Program-made: the position numbers and the translations under genes
Source of the DNA: Sapria himalayana
Lineage: Eukaryota; Streptophyta; Magnoliopsida; Malpighiales; Rafflesiaceae
Reading direction: 5' to 3'
Length of the DNA: 64,000 nt
Assembly (NCBI GenBank): GCA_029783825.1
Contig: JAREIK010002629.1
Coordinates: forward strand, 237,400-301,399
Part shown: in pieces, positions 1 through 13,044 of the stretch
How the letters are laid out: the number at the start of each line of letters is the position of its first letter
Position numbering within the stretch: position 1 is the stretch's first letter
Notes under the pieces: model-generated
What the model saw: only the letters and a program-made list of their open reading frames with translations
Database searches by the model: none
What the model was told of the DNA's origin: nothing

Positions 1-1230
1 CATCTTTCTCCTCATATTACCCCTCTAGGTTCGTACTATAGACAACATTTCTTTAGGTTGGCCTAAATATTCTTAGATAGCTCATTCATTCTCTTCTCTT
101 TTAATGATAATGCTAGTTATCTAATTTAATATTAAATATTCACATTATCATGTTCATATTTTCCAACTTAGTCTCAAATTACTCCAATTGGTAATATTGA
201 AAATCATTTATTTGATTCATCTCAATTCTTAATTCCATCAACTTGTCATCCATGGATAAATTATTTCTACTTTTTGGTATTGGTAATTTGAGTTTGGCCC
301 TCCTTGATTATTATACCCCATTGAATTATGTCAAAAATTCTTTGGGACTTGGCCAATATTTTGGTACTCACTATCATAGCTCTCATAGAAAATGTTTTTG
401 TCATTTCACACATTTAGATGATAGTGTGTGGATATATTAGGATTGGGTCGAATCACATATCCTTTTCTTTGCAACCCATTGGATTTGTTCATTTCATAAA
501 ATAGATCAAAAATTTCTATTTTTTTGCACTTACAAAATAGCAAGTTCTTTCAAACTTTTTTATTTCTCTTCATGGGGTTCCAACCTATTTATAAATGCCT
601 CCATCTTGGCTTCCAACATGGTAAGTCAGTTCAAATCCAAAACTCTAGCTTTTTTCACCTAGAGCCATAGTCTTATGAAGTTTGGTAGTTATTTTTTTTA
701 TTAACTCTTCAAATAACAAATAAGTCTTCTCATGAGATTCTTTTCATATTCGAATCCACCAAAGCCTAATCAATAGTATATCTTGTCATATAATTAAACT
801 CATTAAAGAAGGTTTAGGCTTGGAACCATAATTGAAACCCATGTTGAGGATATCTCCTTAATAACTCATTAAAATAGTCTCAAGCATCACACAAAATCTT
901 CAGCTCTTTATGAAAAAATTAGCTTATCTTGCTCCTCAATTTTAAGGTGATTTAATGTTGGAAAACTTTGTGTAGAAAGCATATACAAGTTCATCTCAAC
1001 TCTTAATGGAGCTTTGAGATAATTAATTGAACCAACATCATATCTTATCTTTCAAAGAGAAGGGAAATAAATATAATATAATTACTTCCAAGCTAACTCC
1101 ATTCATTTTTATTGCATCACATAACTTCAAAAACATATAGACTTGTTCATTTTCATCCTCTGATATCCTCTCACGATACTAATTTTGTTGAACCATCACT
1201 ATCATACTATACTAAAAACTCAAGAAAGTT
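1..1230 (-). mobile_element. Decayed Ty3/gypsy gag relic
   Basis: Reading the minus strand across frames gives pieces of a plant Ty3/gypsy Gag capsid in the expected order. From about 1,135 down to 1,030 come CDAIKMNGVS and LFPFSLKDK, then DELVYAFYTKFS, then PKPSLMSLI near 800. Near 330-240 comes a Gly/Asn-rich NNQGGPNSNYQYQ tail of the kind that follows the capsid in these Gags. Stops and frameshifts are frequent, so it cannot be functional. The pol part would lie further along the minus strand, left of position 1 and outside the window. The family call rests on remembered Gag motifs (LFPFSLRDKA, WDELVxKFLxKFFP), not on a search. Confidence 0.6.
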
Positions 1231-2899
1231 TACTTTCACTAAATACATGTAAATCCCTGATTAACTATCTACAAATCATAGGCCTCTAATAATTCCCTAA
1301 GATACAATATAAAATAGCATCATAAAAGTTTACTTCCACGACTCTATTTTTTTAAGCCTAGCAAGGCTTCTAAACCAAAATTCATCAAAGCTCACTCAGT
1401 TTTACTTTTTCATAAAGGTGTCAAATGGGGAATCCTATTTTATCATGAGTTTGAAAAATGGGTAGCCTAGCAATGCTCATTGGCATGCATTTTGGTCAAG
1501 TTGTGCCAAGCCTGGCCAGGCTGGATCAAGCCTGGCCAGGCTAACCTAGTTCATTATAGGCTAGTCTAGTTCATGATAAAGATACTAATAACTCCTTTAT
1601 GTGTGCAATATAATTCTTAACTTAAAGATGCACATAGCATCATAAATGCTTGCATTTCATAATAAATGCTATCAGAGGTAATGTTATTGCTATGACAACT
1701 TAAAACTTTTATGATTTATAAATTAAAATCTTATTAATGAAGATCATAATATAAAGGGAAAAGATAAGAGGATTATTTCAACGGATATCATGTTCATGGT
1801 CATTGAGGAAATATGAGATAGGTATGATGATAATAAGGATAACATTGAAGGATTAGTTTTTATGGAGGAACTCATGAGCAAAATACAAGATGTCCTCTAG
1901 GCTCCATGCTACTTTAGACATACCCAAAAGAATGTAGAATAGGAAGTAATATTAATATCTATTCAATAAGAGATAAAAGAATTGAGAAGAAAGATTTCAA
2001 CTTCCAAAAGAATAATAGGTGTTGTGAAGAAAAGAATAACAAATAGAATGTATCGTGTTTGCTGCAATACATACATCTTGATTGGGTGTTTCATACACAA
2101 AAGAATTTGAAAGCATATGAATGACAAGATGTTGACTACGGGGATAGAATATTACTATTAAGATATCACATCACAATATATACATTCAATAGTAGTATCA
2201 TTTCTATGTGCCGTCTCAACATAATATCTTTTTTGGTGGTGTCAAAGATGTGATGATGCAAGGTGTTGGGACTATTAATAATTGTGAAGATTTAAAGAGA
2301 AAGTTGATCATTAATTCTATCAGGAATATGTGAATGTTGAGGTGAGAGAAAGTTGATTGGGAATACTCATGCAACATAATGAGTATTTTATTCATCGATG
2401 TTCTCACATTGCTGTGTTATTGACAAATGTGTTAAGGTAAGGAAAAACATAAGATTCAATATCAATTTGTCAAAAAGATTTTGAATGGTTAAATCAAGTT
2501 ATTAAGAAAGAATTTGTCTTAGTCTTGTTGGTTAATGCGATGTCCTTTGAAGTTTATCTCAATGTATTATATTTTGTTATCAGAGATGTTCTAATATAAA
2601 TCTCATGGTTAATTTGATAGTCATAACTTCATTCATAGAGTTGAAGTTTTTTATGATAGTCATAAACCTCATGGTTAGTTTATGATAGATATGAATAATG
2701 AGACATCAAACTATCTCCAAACTTGGAAGAAATCCCATCCAAAAATAAGTTAGATGACAAGAGTTTCTTGTAGAGTTTGATTTTGTATGATAACACATAT
2801 TGGGAAAAACAAATATGATGTTTGTTGTATTGAGTTGAAAAATGGAGCTTGTTGCTTTTAGTGAAATGCAATGTTATCAAAGGAAACACATTAAATAAG
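1231..2899. other. AT-rich stretch without recognisable gene
   Basis: No supported coding region is visible on either strand. A 16-bp word (CAAGCCTGGCCAGGCT) occurs twice, at 1,507 and 1,527. It stands out as GC-rich and resembles the ends of the hAT copies elsewhere, but no terminal repeat is recognisable. Confidence 0.5.
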
Positions 2900-3800
2900 A
2901 ACTACTTGATGATCTAATTCCTTAGTTTATGATAGAGTATGCAATAATAAGAAATATAATAATTATTTGGTTTCACTAAGGAATGATGTTTGTATGTCTT
3001 ATTATTCAAGAAGCTACAAAGGGATGGAGAAATCTCATGATTCCAAGAGGGCGATCAGTTATGTGTGCATCATATATTAGCTCATATGGGAGAATCATAT
3101 CATTGACCACTAATAATAAATAATGTTGAGGCATATGTAAAACATATCTAATATGCCAATTAGTCAAAGAAAAATATAAGTTGTATGTGGTCTCTTATAA
3201 ACTCTCCCAAATCTAAAATGACCATGAAAGAGTATATCTATGAAGTTCATTGTGAGCCTTTGTGAAATTGATAAGTTTGAAATTATGATGATGATGATGA
3301 TGATGATGATATAATGTTTTTTCAAGTATGCTCTCATCAAAAATAACAAAATTATTTCTTATGAACATGATGAACCATTAATGCATTCCTTGAATTATTA
3401 ACAATGATCGAGTTAACATATTCTTTGATCAATTTTTGACAGTCTTTTTTGTCTTTATTCTTTCATCTCAATCTATTTCATATTATTCCTTGGTCATTCA
3501 TATATGGCTTGAGATTCTATGCTCGGAGCAAGCAAGACCACTATCTCAGTAGTATGAGTAGAATATTTGACAAAAATATCTCGCATCATGTGTTTAGCAT
3601 TCTTGGGGATTGATCTTGTGTCTTTATAGTTGAGCAATTTTATTGTTCGACAACGTTATTTAAATTGGTGTGATTAGATCTTAATTTCTCTAAAAAATGT
3701 TCATCTCCAAAGAAATGGATAGACTAAGAGGATCAATGTCTTATTAAGCATATTCTTCTAATACTTTGCATGTTCCTTACAATAAGATGGATAATAATTT
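2900..3800 (+). mobile_element. Possible very old LTR-retrotransposon pol relic
   Basis: Forward-strand readings give faint echoes of a Ty3/gypsy integrase. Near 3,125 there is NVEAYVKH followed in another frame by an ICQ-like block, as in the zinc-binding domain. Near 3,705 there is a QRNG-TKRIN block resembling the NGQTEVVNR motif. The reading frame is heavily broken and the assignment is weak. The orientation is opposite to the gag relic at 1-1,230, so it would be a separate element. Confidence 0.22.
3285..3310. repeat. (ATG)n trinucleotide microsatellite
   Basis: About 8-9 uninterrupted ATG/GAT units. No coding context is supported. Confidence 0.9.
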
Positions 3801-3810
3801 TTTGGATATT

Positions 3811-6107
3811 CTAATAACTTATAGTGGAGCAATAATAGATCAAAGTTATTTTAAGATCATAATAAAATAATAATCTTGTGTGCCTAATACTATTGTGATA
3901 AGATGTGATGGATTGAATTCAATAACACATTGATTTATTATGATGTGATAAGAACAAGTTGACTTCATTATTGTTTGTCTACCCAAAAAAATCAAATATA
4001 CTTTGACACACCTTAGAGAAAAATTATTTTATTGATTTGAGCTAATGCCTAAGTTTAAGGTATATTATATCTTTCATATAATAATGCTAAAATTATTTTA
4101 TGATGATTAATATGACCTCACCTAAATCAAGTCATACTAGATGCTTGTTATAGTGAAAACTTTCTATAGTAAAAATGTGGAAGGTATCATGATATATAGA
4201 GTACTTTTAATAATGAATTGTATGTCAAAACAATAATACTTGATAAAATAAAGTAACTTAGTAGAGATGTAAGTTGGGACTCAATTGAATTATTATGGAA
4301 ATTTTTAAAAAAGATAATTAAACATCACAATAATAATATGTTGAGAAGGTTGTCACAATAGCTGGGGAGCATGTCATAAGTTAGCCTTTATAATGGACTA
4401 AAAGATGAACATTTTTCAGAGGTTCCAAATTGCTTAATATTTTAGAATTTTATAAAATTTTCTATTTGTTACTTTTTATATTAAGGCTGTAATACTTGAC
4501 ATAATCTTCACATTCTGTATTTGCAACTATCTTTATATAAAGAGATATTTCTTAAATTTGTATTCACACAAGTTTTGAGAATTATACCTTAAATATTTTT
4601 TATTTTTATAGTTTTTATTTTTTTTGTACTTGTGTGATTCTTTTGTGATAGATATAAATAGTTTTAGTCTATTGATGATATAATTTCTGACTTAAGATCT
4701 TACATAATAATGTTAAAGTTTGTGTTTCATGACACGTTCATCTTTATTCATGTTAGAGTTTGGATTACAATATTACATTTTTTTAACACCAACAAAATTC
4801 TTTTTTGTCTCAAAGACACGTGGATTAGTCTTTTGATTAAATTTGAAATTTAGGGATTTCAATACTAAAATTTTATTAACCAAAAATAAGATCAAAGGCA
4901 GAGTTTAGGATAATGATTAGATTTTTAGTTATTTTTTTCACCACTCTCTGCTATTAGTGTTTAGAGTTAAAATTTTAATTATTTCATTATATTTCTATTC
5001 ATGTTCAATTCTTTGGATTTACTTCAGTAGGTTAAATTTTTAATTACTTCTATTATTCTCTATTAATGCGAGTAGGCAACGTTACATAATATTTAATCTT
5101 GTATTTTAAGAGCACACAAAATATATATAGGTAAATTTTTTTTTTCATTGAGAAGATTCGAGATAAGATCATAACTATAATTTATATTCTAATAGAATAT
5201 CAATTACTTTATATTTATGAATGACTTGAGAAAAATTTATCTTATTTTTTTTTCTTAAAATTTGATATTCTACATATTTATGCACGAGATTGAAAGGAAT
5301 GATTTTGTAGTTTATTTTAATTTTTATTTTATTTTATTATGTTTACAAAAGAGTGCCTAATATGAGTGATGTTAAAATATTTTTCTATTTAGTTTTTGTT
5401 ATATTTTCATGTTTGATTATTCAAATTTTAATATACTGGATCTTATAAGAATATTAACGTTAAATGTATCTGTGTGAGAATAATATTAAAATAAATATTT
5501 ATTTGGGAAAATTTTCTGTTGCATGTATTTGTTAGAGGTCATCCTTATGTTGCATTGCCTAATAAATATTGTATTCAAAGGGCAATAAGTCTTAGATTGA
5601 AGACTTATCAGATATAATCTCTTTGAATTTTATTTGTAAGATTATAGATATATTAATTTCTCTTACATCTCGTTCTAAAGCAAAAACCTTGTATACTGGG
5701 ATGATTTTTATCTCAATAATTATATTTACATAAGTGTACACTTATTATTGTTGAGATTACTTTTCATTTGAGTGTGTTTAATTTCTGTAATTAGAATTGG
5801 AAATTAGGGATTCGACCCTAAAATTAAACAACTAGAAAAAATTCATAATTTTTTTTTTAACACAATTGTCATTTAGAGCAATATGTATGAAAAATTCCAC
5901 ATCTATATATTCTATCATCATAAAAAATCTATTGTCTTTCTAATGAGCTAGTGTAGTTGTCAAAATACAAATAAAATTTATGCTAATAACATACATAATA
6001 TAACATCAATGCAATATAAATATATCAAAAAAAAAAACATTAGTACATTTGTGTTTGAAAACACAAGGAATTGTAATTGTTAGCCCCTTTTCCCTTTTTA
6101 TTATAAT
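3811..6107. other. AT-rich stretch, nothing recognised
   Basis: Long AT-rich sequence with poly-T and poly-A tracts and no open reading frame worth reporting. A retrotransposon LTR could be hidden here, but no paired repeat was found. Confidence 0.5.
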
Positions 6108-7526
6108 GGGATATGTATTTTTCATTTATGAGATACATATTTAGCATTTCTTGGGTATGTACCTGAAATCCCTAGGGTACGTATTTGACATCCCTGGGGT
6201 ATATTTTTGGCATCCTCGATGTACGTATTTGGCATCCTCGGGATATGTATTTGACATTTCTAAGATATGTACTTGGCATCCTTATGATATGTATTTGATA
6301 TTTATGGGATAAGTATTTGACATCCCTGGGATATGTAATTTACATCATTAGGATATGTATTTGGCATCCCTGAGGTACATATTTGGCATCCCTAAGATAT
6401 ATATTTGGCATCCCCTAAATATGTTTTTGTCATCCCCGTGATATGTTTCTGGCATCCCCGGGGCATGTATCTGGCATCCCCGTGGCATGTATATGGCATC
6501 CCCGGGGCATGTATCTGGCATCCCCGGGGCATGTTTCTGGCATCCCCGGGGCATGTTTCTGGCATCCCCGGGGCATGTTTCTGGCATCCCCGGGGCATGT
6601 ATCTGGCATCCCCGGGGCATGTTTCTGGCATCCCCGGGGCATGTATCTGGCATCCCCGGGGCATGTATCTGGCATCCACGGGGCATGTATCTGGCATCTC
6701 CGGGATATGTATCTGGCATCTCCGAGGTAAGTATTGGCATCCTAGGGTATGTATATGGCATCTCTAGAGTATGTATTCAGCATCCTTGAGGCACGTGTTT
6801 GACATCCTTAGACCTTGAGTCACACGTATTTGATATCCCTATGGTACATATTTGGCATCCCTAGGGTACGTATTAAGAATCTCATGGATATGAATTTAGC
6901 ATCCCTGGGGTACTTATTTGGCATCCTTGGGGTACTAATTGGCAACTCTGTGGTACTAATTGGCAACTATGAGGTATATATTTGGCATATCTGGGGTATC
7001 CTGAGGTACATATTTGGCATCCCTAGGATATTTATTTAGTATCATTGGGGTATATATTTTATATCTTTGAGATATATATTGGCATCCCTGAGATACATAT
7101 TTGGCATCCTTGTGGTATGTATTTGACATCCCTGAGATATGTATTTGGCATTCCCGAGGTATGTATTTAGCATTCCCGAGGTATGTATTTAGTATTCACG
7201 AGGTATGTATTTAGCATCCCCGAGGTATGTATTTAGCATCCCCGAGGTATGTATTTAGCATCCATGAGGTATGTATTTGGCATCCTCGAGGTATGTATTT
7301 GGTGTTCCTACGATATATGTCATCCATAACATACATATTTCACATCCCTGAGATATGTATTTAGCATCATTATGGTAAGTATTTTGTATCTTCGGGGTAT
7401 GTATTTGATATTAATGGGATATGTATTTGGTATTATTGGGGTATATAATTGGCATCATTGGGTATGTATTTGGCATCATTGGGGTATTTAATTGGCATCC
7501 TTGGATATGTATTTAGAATCCCTTGT
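6108..7526. repeat. 22-bp minisatellite, roughly 60 units
   Basis: The unit is GCATGTNTCTGGCATCCCCGGG, spaced exactly 22 bp in the core (for example starts at 6,551 and 6,573). The core, about 6,450-6,700, is nearly uniform and contains the palindrome CCCCGGGG. Toward both ends the units decay into AT-richer forms (CCCTGGGG, CCCGAGG, CCATGAGG) while keeping the spacing and the TATGTATTTGGCATCC backbone. Because 22 leaves remainder 1 on division by 3, three units give a 22-residue repeat in every frame. The core contains no stop word, so overlapping long open frames appear on both strands. I regard these as a by-product of the repeat and not as genes. No promoter or gene context is seen. Confidence 0.92.
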
Positions 7527-7699
7527 GATGAGTTTGTGTCTACAACATTAGGTCTATAAAATTAGAGGTCCTATAAAATTAGTTAATGAATTTAATAATC
7601 TATATGAGTTATAATACAATATTTTTAATATTTTATATTTTTTTTTTGTTTTTTGAAAGGGGGAAGGACATACCCAAATTAGACGGGGATCCATGAAAT

Positions 7700-8046
7700 T
7701 AGAGGTGTCAAATGTGGCGGGCTGGCCCGGGCCCGACACGCTACAGTGCAGTGCCCGTGCCTAGCAAGCTATAGTGCTGTGCCCGTGCCAGTGCCCGGCA
7801 AGCTACAATATTATGCATGTGCCCGCCACGACATGCTATAATGTCGTGCCCCTGCTCGTCATGTCATGCTAGGCAATTGGGCACGACAAGCGTGAGTGCG
7901 TGACCACACACTGAACATGGTCAATACGAGCCAAAGCCCGATAGAAGAGGCTTGTTGAGCCCCGAAAGGGTGAAGACGTGCGGTAGCGTGGCGGCACGCC
8001 GCCGGAACCCTAATTATTTTTTACAAAATTAGGGTTTTATCTGATT
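7700..8046 (+). mobile_element. hAT element, left end only
   Basis: Begins with the terminal repeat TAGAGGTGTCAAA followed by GC-rich subterminal DNA with repeated words such as CGACATGCTA. The interior matches the complete 414-bp element at 33,860-34,273, including the block with GTCAATACGAGCC and the final TTAGGGTTTTATC. After about 8,046 the similarity stops in AT-rich DNA and no right terminal repeat is seen, so the copy is truncated. Confidence 0.75.
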
Positions 8047-8059
8047 CGAACTATATATA

Positions 8060-8770
8060 TTTAGGAATTTAAATTATAATTAATAAAAATTCCTAGGACA
8101 TTTACATATTCTGAATTAAAAATATAATTAAAAAAATATGGGTATTTCATCCAATTTTATTTGTCATCTCATTAATGTGTCATTGAATACATGATTTTTA
8201 ATTTTAACTTAATTTCTTATTTTTATATTTTATTTTATTTATAAAAACAATGCAAATGATTTGATATTTAAATATGATCATTCCATTTGCCAAGCATATA
8301 TTTAGAAAGAAAAAAAATATTTATTTTAAAATATAATATCATGCAATTATAATTATAATACACCCAAAATTTTGCGCTACTAAAATTATTCACTGCACCC
8401 TTATATGTTGAGGGGCAATTAGAGTTTCAATTAAGTGCTAACTTTTTTTTTTATTTTCTAAATATTATTTATGTCATAGGATCAATTTCTTATGGGTTAG
8501 ATGACCATATCAATAACATTTATTGCCCCAACACATTGACCGTAATATATGAATAATATTATTTATTTAAGAATTAGAACATGAGATAAAATATATTTAA
8601 GAATTATTATTATTATTAAAAAAGATTTTAGAGAGAACGTAATAATCGAACACTAAACACTAGTAATTATCCAATAATTATCCAAATACATAAATATCAC
8701 AAAATAATTATTTGGATTAATTAAAATACACATCGTTTCTTCCCTTTTGGTCCACAAATGCATCTCCCTA
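8060..8770. other. AT-rich gene-upstream DNA
   Basis: No coding sequence is recognised. The stretch leads into the presumed 5' untranslated region of the pseudogene (about 8,771-8,990, with a CT-rich tract and ending just before ATG 8,991). Confidence 0.4.
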
Positions 8771-9394
8771 GAGGCAGCCAAAAAAAAAATTGTCTGCCTG
8801 TGTTGCTGTTTTTTTTCTTTTTCAGTTAAGAGGCAAAACTCTGAAATCCAAACACTCGGTTGAAGATTCTGCTCATCGTTCTCATCAAATCGTTTTTCTG
8901 GTAACGTGCTTTTAAAATTTAAAATGGCAGCAAGATAGCGCGAGCGGTGCTATTGAAATTCACTGGAATCGCATCTGATCGAACACTGGAAATGGACGAT
9001 TGGCGATACGCAAAGTTTTTATTTCTTCTGTTCATGCATTTCATCTTGGATCCTTCACTAGAAATTGGCGTTATGGTTATGCGTGACGAAATTTCCTCAC
9101 AACCTGAGCTTGGACATGAACACGAGCACGTGCGGCCTTTTGTTGAGGATGGAGTGGAATTTAGCCAACAGGAGGGTTTACTGCGTAAGCTTGAAGAATT
9201 GGTTAGGAATCTCAGTGAAATAGTCTCTAGATTAGAAGCTAAATTTGTTGAATCTTTAAGCATAGATCAAAAGTGTGTCCGAGAAGGACTAAAGAATCAT
9301 CAGATGATTGAGATAGAGGTGTCAAACGGGCCGGGCCGACACGGCTCATTCCCGGCATGGGCCCGACATGGTTTAGCCGTGCTTGGGCCGGCAC

Positions 9395-9676
9395 TATTGG
9401 AAAGAAAAAAAATGGAAGAAGATAAAAAAATGCTTTAATTCACTTGAGATTGAAGTACTTTAAACACTAATAAAATATAGTTATTTATAGGTTACAAATC
9501 CCACTAAACTCTCAATTGCTTTAGACTTAGTCTTAGGTAGTTATTAAAAACTTTGAATTATTAAAAGTTATATTTAATTCTCAACTAACTTTGACCAAGT
9601 CTATAACTTTTAAAATTATTATTATTATCATTAAAATAAGTTTATCTTTTAATAAAAATAAGTTTATATTTCAACA
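9395..9676 (-). repeat. 3' LTR of the copia element
   Basis: It matches the repeat at 13,727-14,008. On the minus strand it begins TGTTGAAATATAAACTT and ends CTTTCCAATA, where the usual final CA has become TA. Confidence 0.93.
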
Positions 9677-9686
9677 TCCTCCCTTA
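9677..9686 (-). promoter_or_regulatory. Polypurine tract of the copia element
   Basis: On the minus strand AAGGGAGGA lies directly against the 3' LTR. This is the normal priming site for plus-strand DNA synthesis in LTR elements. Confidence 0.7.
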
Positions 9687-11250
9687 AACTTGATTTTATT
9701 ACTCCGAGTGAACTTCTTTGCCTAGTGAAATTTTCTTGCTTGAGAGGCTTGGTAAAAATATCAGCTAATTGATCATGAGATTTCACATGCTCCAACTGTA
9801 CATCCTTCTTCGCAATGAACTCTCTAATATAATGATAGCGAGTATCGGTGTGCTTACTTCGATCATGGAAGACTGAGTTCTTGGCCAAAGCTATTGCTGA
9901 TTTGTTATCCACAAAAATTTTGGTCGGCTCTTCTTGAGGCACTCCTTAATAGATTTCGAAGCCATATTGCATGACATACACAAGAGGTAGCTGCTACATA
10001 CTCTGCTTCACAAGTGGAAAGAGTGACTATCGACTGCTTCTTTGATACCCAAGTACAGGTAGTGTCTTCCATATAGAATACAAATCAATAGTACTCTTGC
10101 GACCATCCATGTCTCTACTCCAATTACTATCGCTATACCCAACAAGCTTGAAATTATCACAAACAGAATAATACAAGCCGAAGTCTGTAGTACCTTTAAT
10201 ATAGCGAAGGATTCTCTTTGCTGTCTTCCAATGAGTTGTTGTTGGATTCTCCATGTATTTACTAATGACTCTAACCGCATAAAGAATATCAGGCCTTGTA
10301 CATGTTAGGTAGCGTAGACTTCACACCAAGCTTTTGTAGAGAGTGGAATCCACCCTACTTCCTTTCTCATGCTTGGATAATTTGATTCCACATTTAATTG
10401 GCATGCCAACTGTATTAGAGTTATCCATCTTGAACTTCTTAAGTATATCTTTAGCATAGCCTTCTTGGGTGATTAGAATTCCTTTTTCTTCTTGCTTAAC
10501 TTCAATACCAAGGTAGTAAGACATGAGTCCAATATCGGTCATCTTGAACTCCTTCGTCATTTCTTTCTTGAACTTGTCAAACATGCTTGGATTGCTACCC
10601 ATGAAGATTAAATCATCTACATACAAGCATACAATAAGAATATCACCATTTTCAATTTTGATATAGATTGCATGCTCATATGGACACTTGATGAAATTTC
10701 TTCCTTGAAGGTATTTGTCAATTCGAGCATTCCAAGCTCTTGGAGCTTGCTTCAATCCATACAGTGCCTTCTTCAGCTTTAAGACTTTATCTTCTTCTCC
10801 TTTTACTTCATACCCTTGTGGTTGCTCAATATAGATTTTTTCTTCAAGGACTCCATTTAGAAAGACAGATTTTACATCCATTTGTTGTATCCTCCAATTA
10901 TTTTGAGGTGCAAAGGAAATAAAAAATCTAATAGTTTCTAATTGAGCAACTGGAGCAAATACCTCATCATAATCAATACCAGCTCTTTGACTGTAACCTT
11001 TTGCCACCAATCTTGCCTTGTATCTTTTGACTTCTCATTTGATATCTTTCTTTGCTTTGTACACCTATTTCATACCAATTGCTTTGTGCCCTTTAGAAAG
11101 TGAAGCTAATTCCCAAGTATCATTCTTCTTGATTGCCTTTATTTCTTCATTCATTGCTTGTTTTCAATTCTTGTTTCTAATTGCTTCTTGAAAGTTCATG
11201 GGCTCAAAGTCGACAAAGAGACAAAAAAGAGTAAGATTCTCCTGATTTTC
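9677..11250 (-). pseudogene. Copia reverse transcriptase and RNase H region
   Basis: The largest intact piece (10,321-11,010) carries VFAPVAQLETIRFF, MDVKSVFLNGVLEE, YGLKQAPRAWNARID and the polymerase active site YVDD (codons at 10,612-10,623). It ends in a stop where homologues continue. RNase H follows in other frames: [31 protein letters not shown] and, at 9,664-9,942, the closing block with VDNKSAIALAKN and HVKSHDQLADIFTKPL. The Asp of the active site and most motifs survive. At least two frameshifts (near 10,320 and 10,030) and stops separate the pieces. Confidence 0.9.
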
Positions 11251-11269
11251 TGTTACCTCATATATTTCT

Positions 11270-13044
11270 TGTATGTTTCTGAAATGTGGAATTCTTTCGC
11301 TTGAGCTTTCCTCTTCTTGAATACTCTCAGCTGGTAAAATTGGTGGAGTAGCTGGCTCGTTTTCTGCTTGTTCTAGCGTTGGATATTCCACATCATTTTC
11401 TTTAACATAAGAGAAGAAATTGTAGTCTTCATTTTGTTATTCCTAATCCCATTCTCCTTCTTCATCAAATATGACATCTCGACTAATGACTGTCTTTCCA
11501 GTATCAAAATTTTGTAGCCTTTAGAGTTTGCATCATAACTAATGAAGATATATTTCTGACTTTTATCATCCAGCTTGCTTCTTTGCTCATCCGAGATATG
11601 CACATGAGCTATGCTTTAGAACACTTTTAAATGGGAAATACTTGGCTTTCTTTCACTCCAAGCTTCTTGTGGTGTTTTCCCCCATACGCTTCTTGTTGGA
11701 GATCGATTGGATAGATACACTACACATGTAATTGCTTCTGCTCATAATTCTTTTGGTAGCTTCTTGCTTTTAAGCATGCTCCTCACCATATCAAGGATAG
11801 TTCTATTCTTTCTTTCTGCTACTCCATTTTGTTGGGGGGGATCTCGGAACTGTGAGAGGTCTTTGAATTCCATGATTTTCACAATATTTCTGAAATTTGT
11901 TCGATGTAAATTCTCCTCCACGATCTGATCTCATGGATTTGATTAGAAGACTGCTTTCCTTCTCAACAAGGGCTTTGAACTTCTTGAATTTTTCAAATAC
12001 ATTTGATTTTTCTTTTAAGAAATAAACCCAAGTTTTTTTTGAATAATCATCTATAAAGAGAAAAAAATAGTTGCTCTTACCAAGTGAACTTGGCTTGATT
12101 GGACCACACACATCTGTATGTATAAGTTCCAGTGGCTTACGAGCTCTTGAGCTTGACTCCTTTGGAAATGACTTCTTGAATTGCTTTCCAAGTAGACATC
12201 CTTCACATATTTGATCAGGATGACTAATGACTGGTAGTCCTTTCATCATTTACTTTTTAGAGAGTAATTTCAATCATCCGAAGTTGAGATGTCCAAACCG
12301 AAGATGTCAAAGCCAAGTTGTGTCTTTGTAACATGTCTTGAGACACTTTGGAATATCACTTTGAATCCCAAGCATAAACATTCGATTTTTTGACATTGAC
12401 ACTTTAGTAATTAAATTATTTTTCTTATCTCTTATTGAAAGATTATTATCTTTTAGATGGATATCATAATCTTTCTCCAAGAGCTATCCTAGACTCAAAA
12501 TATTACTCTTCATAATTGGTACATAATAAACATTGGAAATGAATTGATGATTTTCATTATTTAATCGGATGAGAATGTTACCTCTACCTTTTACTGCTAC
12601 TTTTGATTCATTTCCAAAAACCACATCCCCACTTACTGATTCATCAAGTTCTACGAACATGCTTCTTTTCCCACACATATGATTGCTTGCACCAGAATCA
12701 AGGTACCATGAGTTATCTTCACTTTTTGTATTGCCCTTATAAGCCAGTAGCAAAGTTTCATTGTCTTGATTTTTTTCTTCCACATAATTAGCTTTTTCTT
12801 CCACTCTTTTATTATTTGGAGCTCTACATTTTGAGGCATAATGGCCAAATCTTTTACAGTTGTAACATTTGATATGTAACTTATCATACCTCGATCTGTA
12901 GTTATCTCTCCCTACTTTCATTTCTTTGAATATTATTGTTATTATCAAAGGACCTCCAACTTTGTCCGCGTTCACGTCCATGTCCATGGCCTCAATGACC
13001 GCGACCTCTTCCTTGTTGCTTTCTATCATTCTGGACATTATCAA
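11270..13044 (-). pseudogene. Copia protease and integrase region
   Basis: On the minus strand, 13,044-12,484 encodes a zinc knuckle [14 protein letters not shown] and the aspartic protease motif [11 protein letters not shown]. The integrase follows, with CEGCLLGKQFKKSFPKE, the catalytic-core context DDYSKKTWVYFL, and RSDRGGEF at 12,249-11,803. A run of seven G on the + strand at 11,834-11,840 shifts the frame inside the conserved SPQQNG block. The integrase tail around 11,600-11,370 (YIFISYDANSKGYK) is in yet other frames. Confidence 0.88.

Noticed and set aside
2216..2407. Possible NBS-LRR P-loop (MMQGVGT) near 2,255
   Set aside because: The lysine-threonine core is missing and no kinase-2 or LRR sequence follows.
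3285..3310. Poly-aspartate or poly-isoleucine coding run
   Set aside because: It is a trinucleotide microsatellite in DNA without other coding signal.
6348..6789. Several 80-137 codon repeat-protein open frames on both strands
   Set aside because: They come from a 22-bp repeat lacking stop words in any frame. They overlap each other completely and have no start, splice or conservation context.
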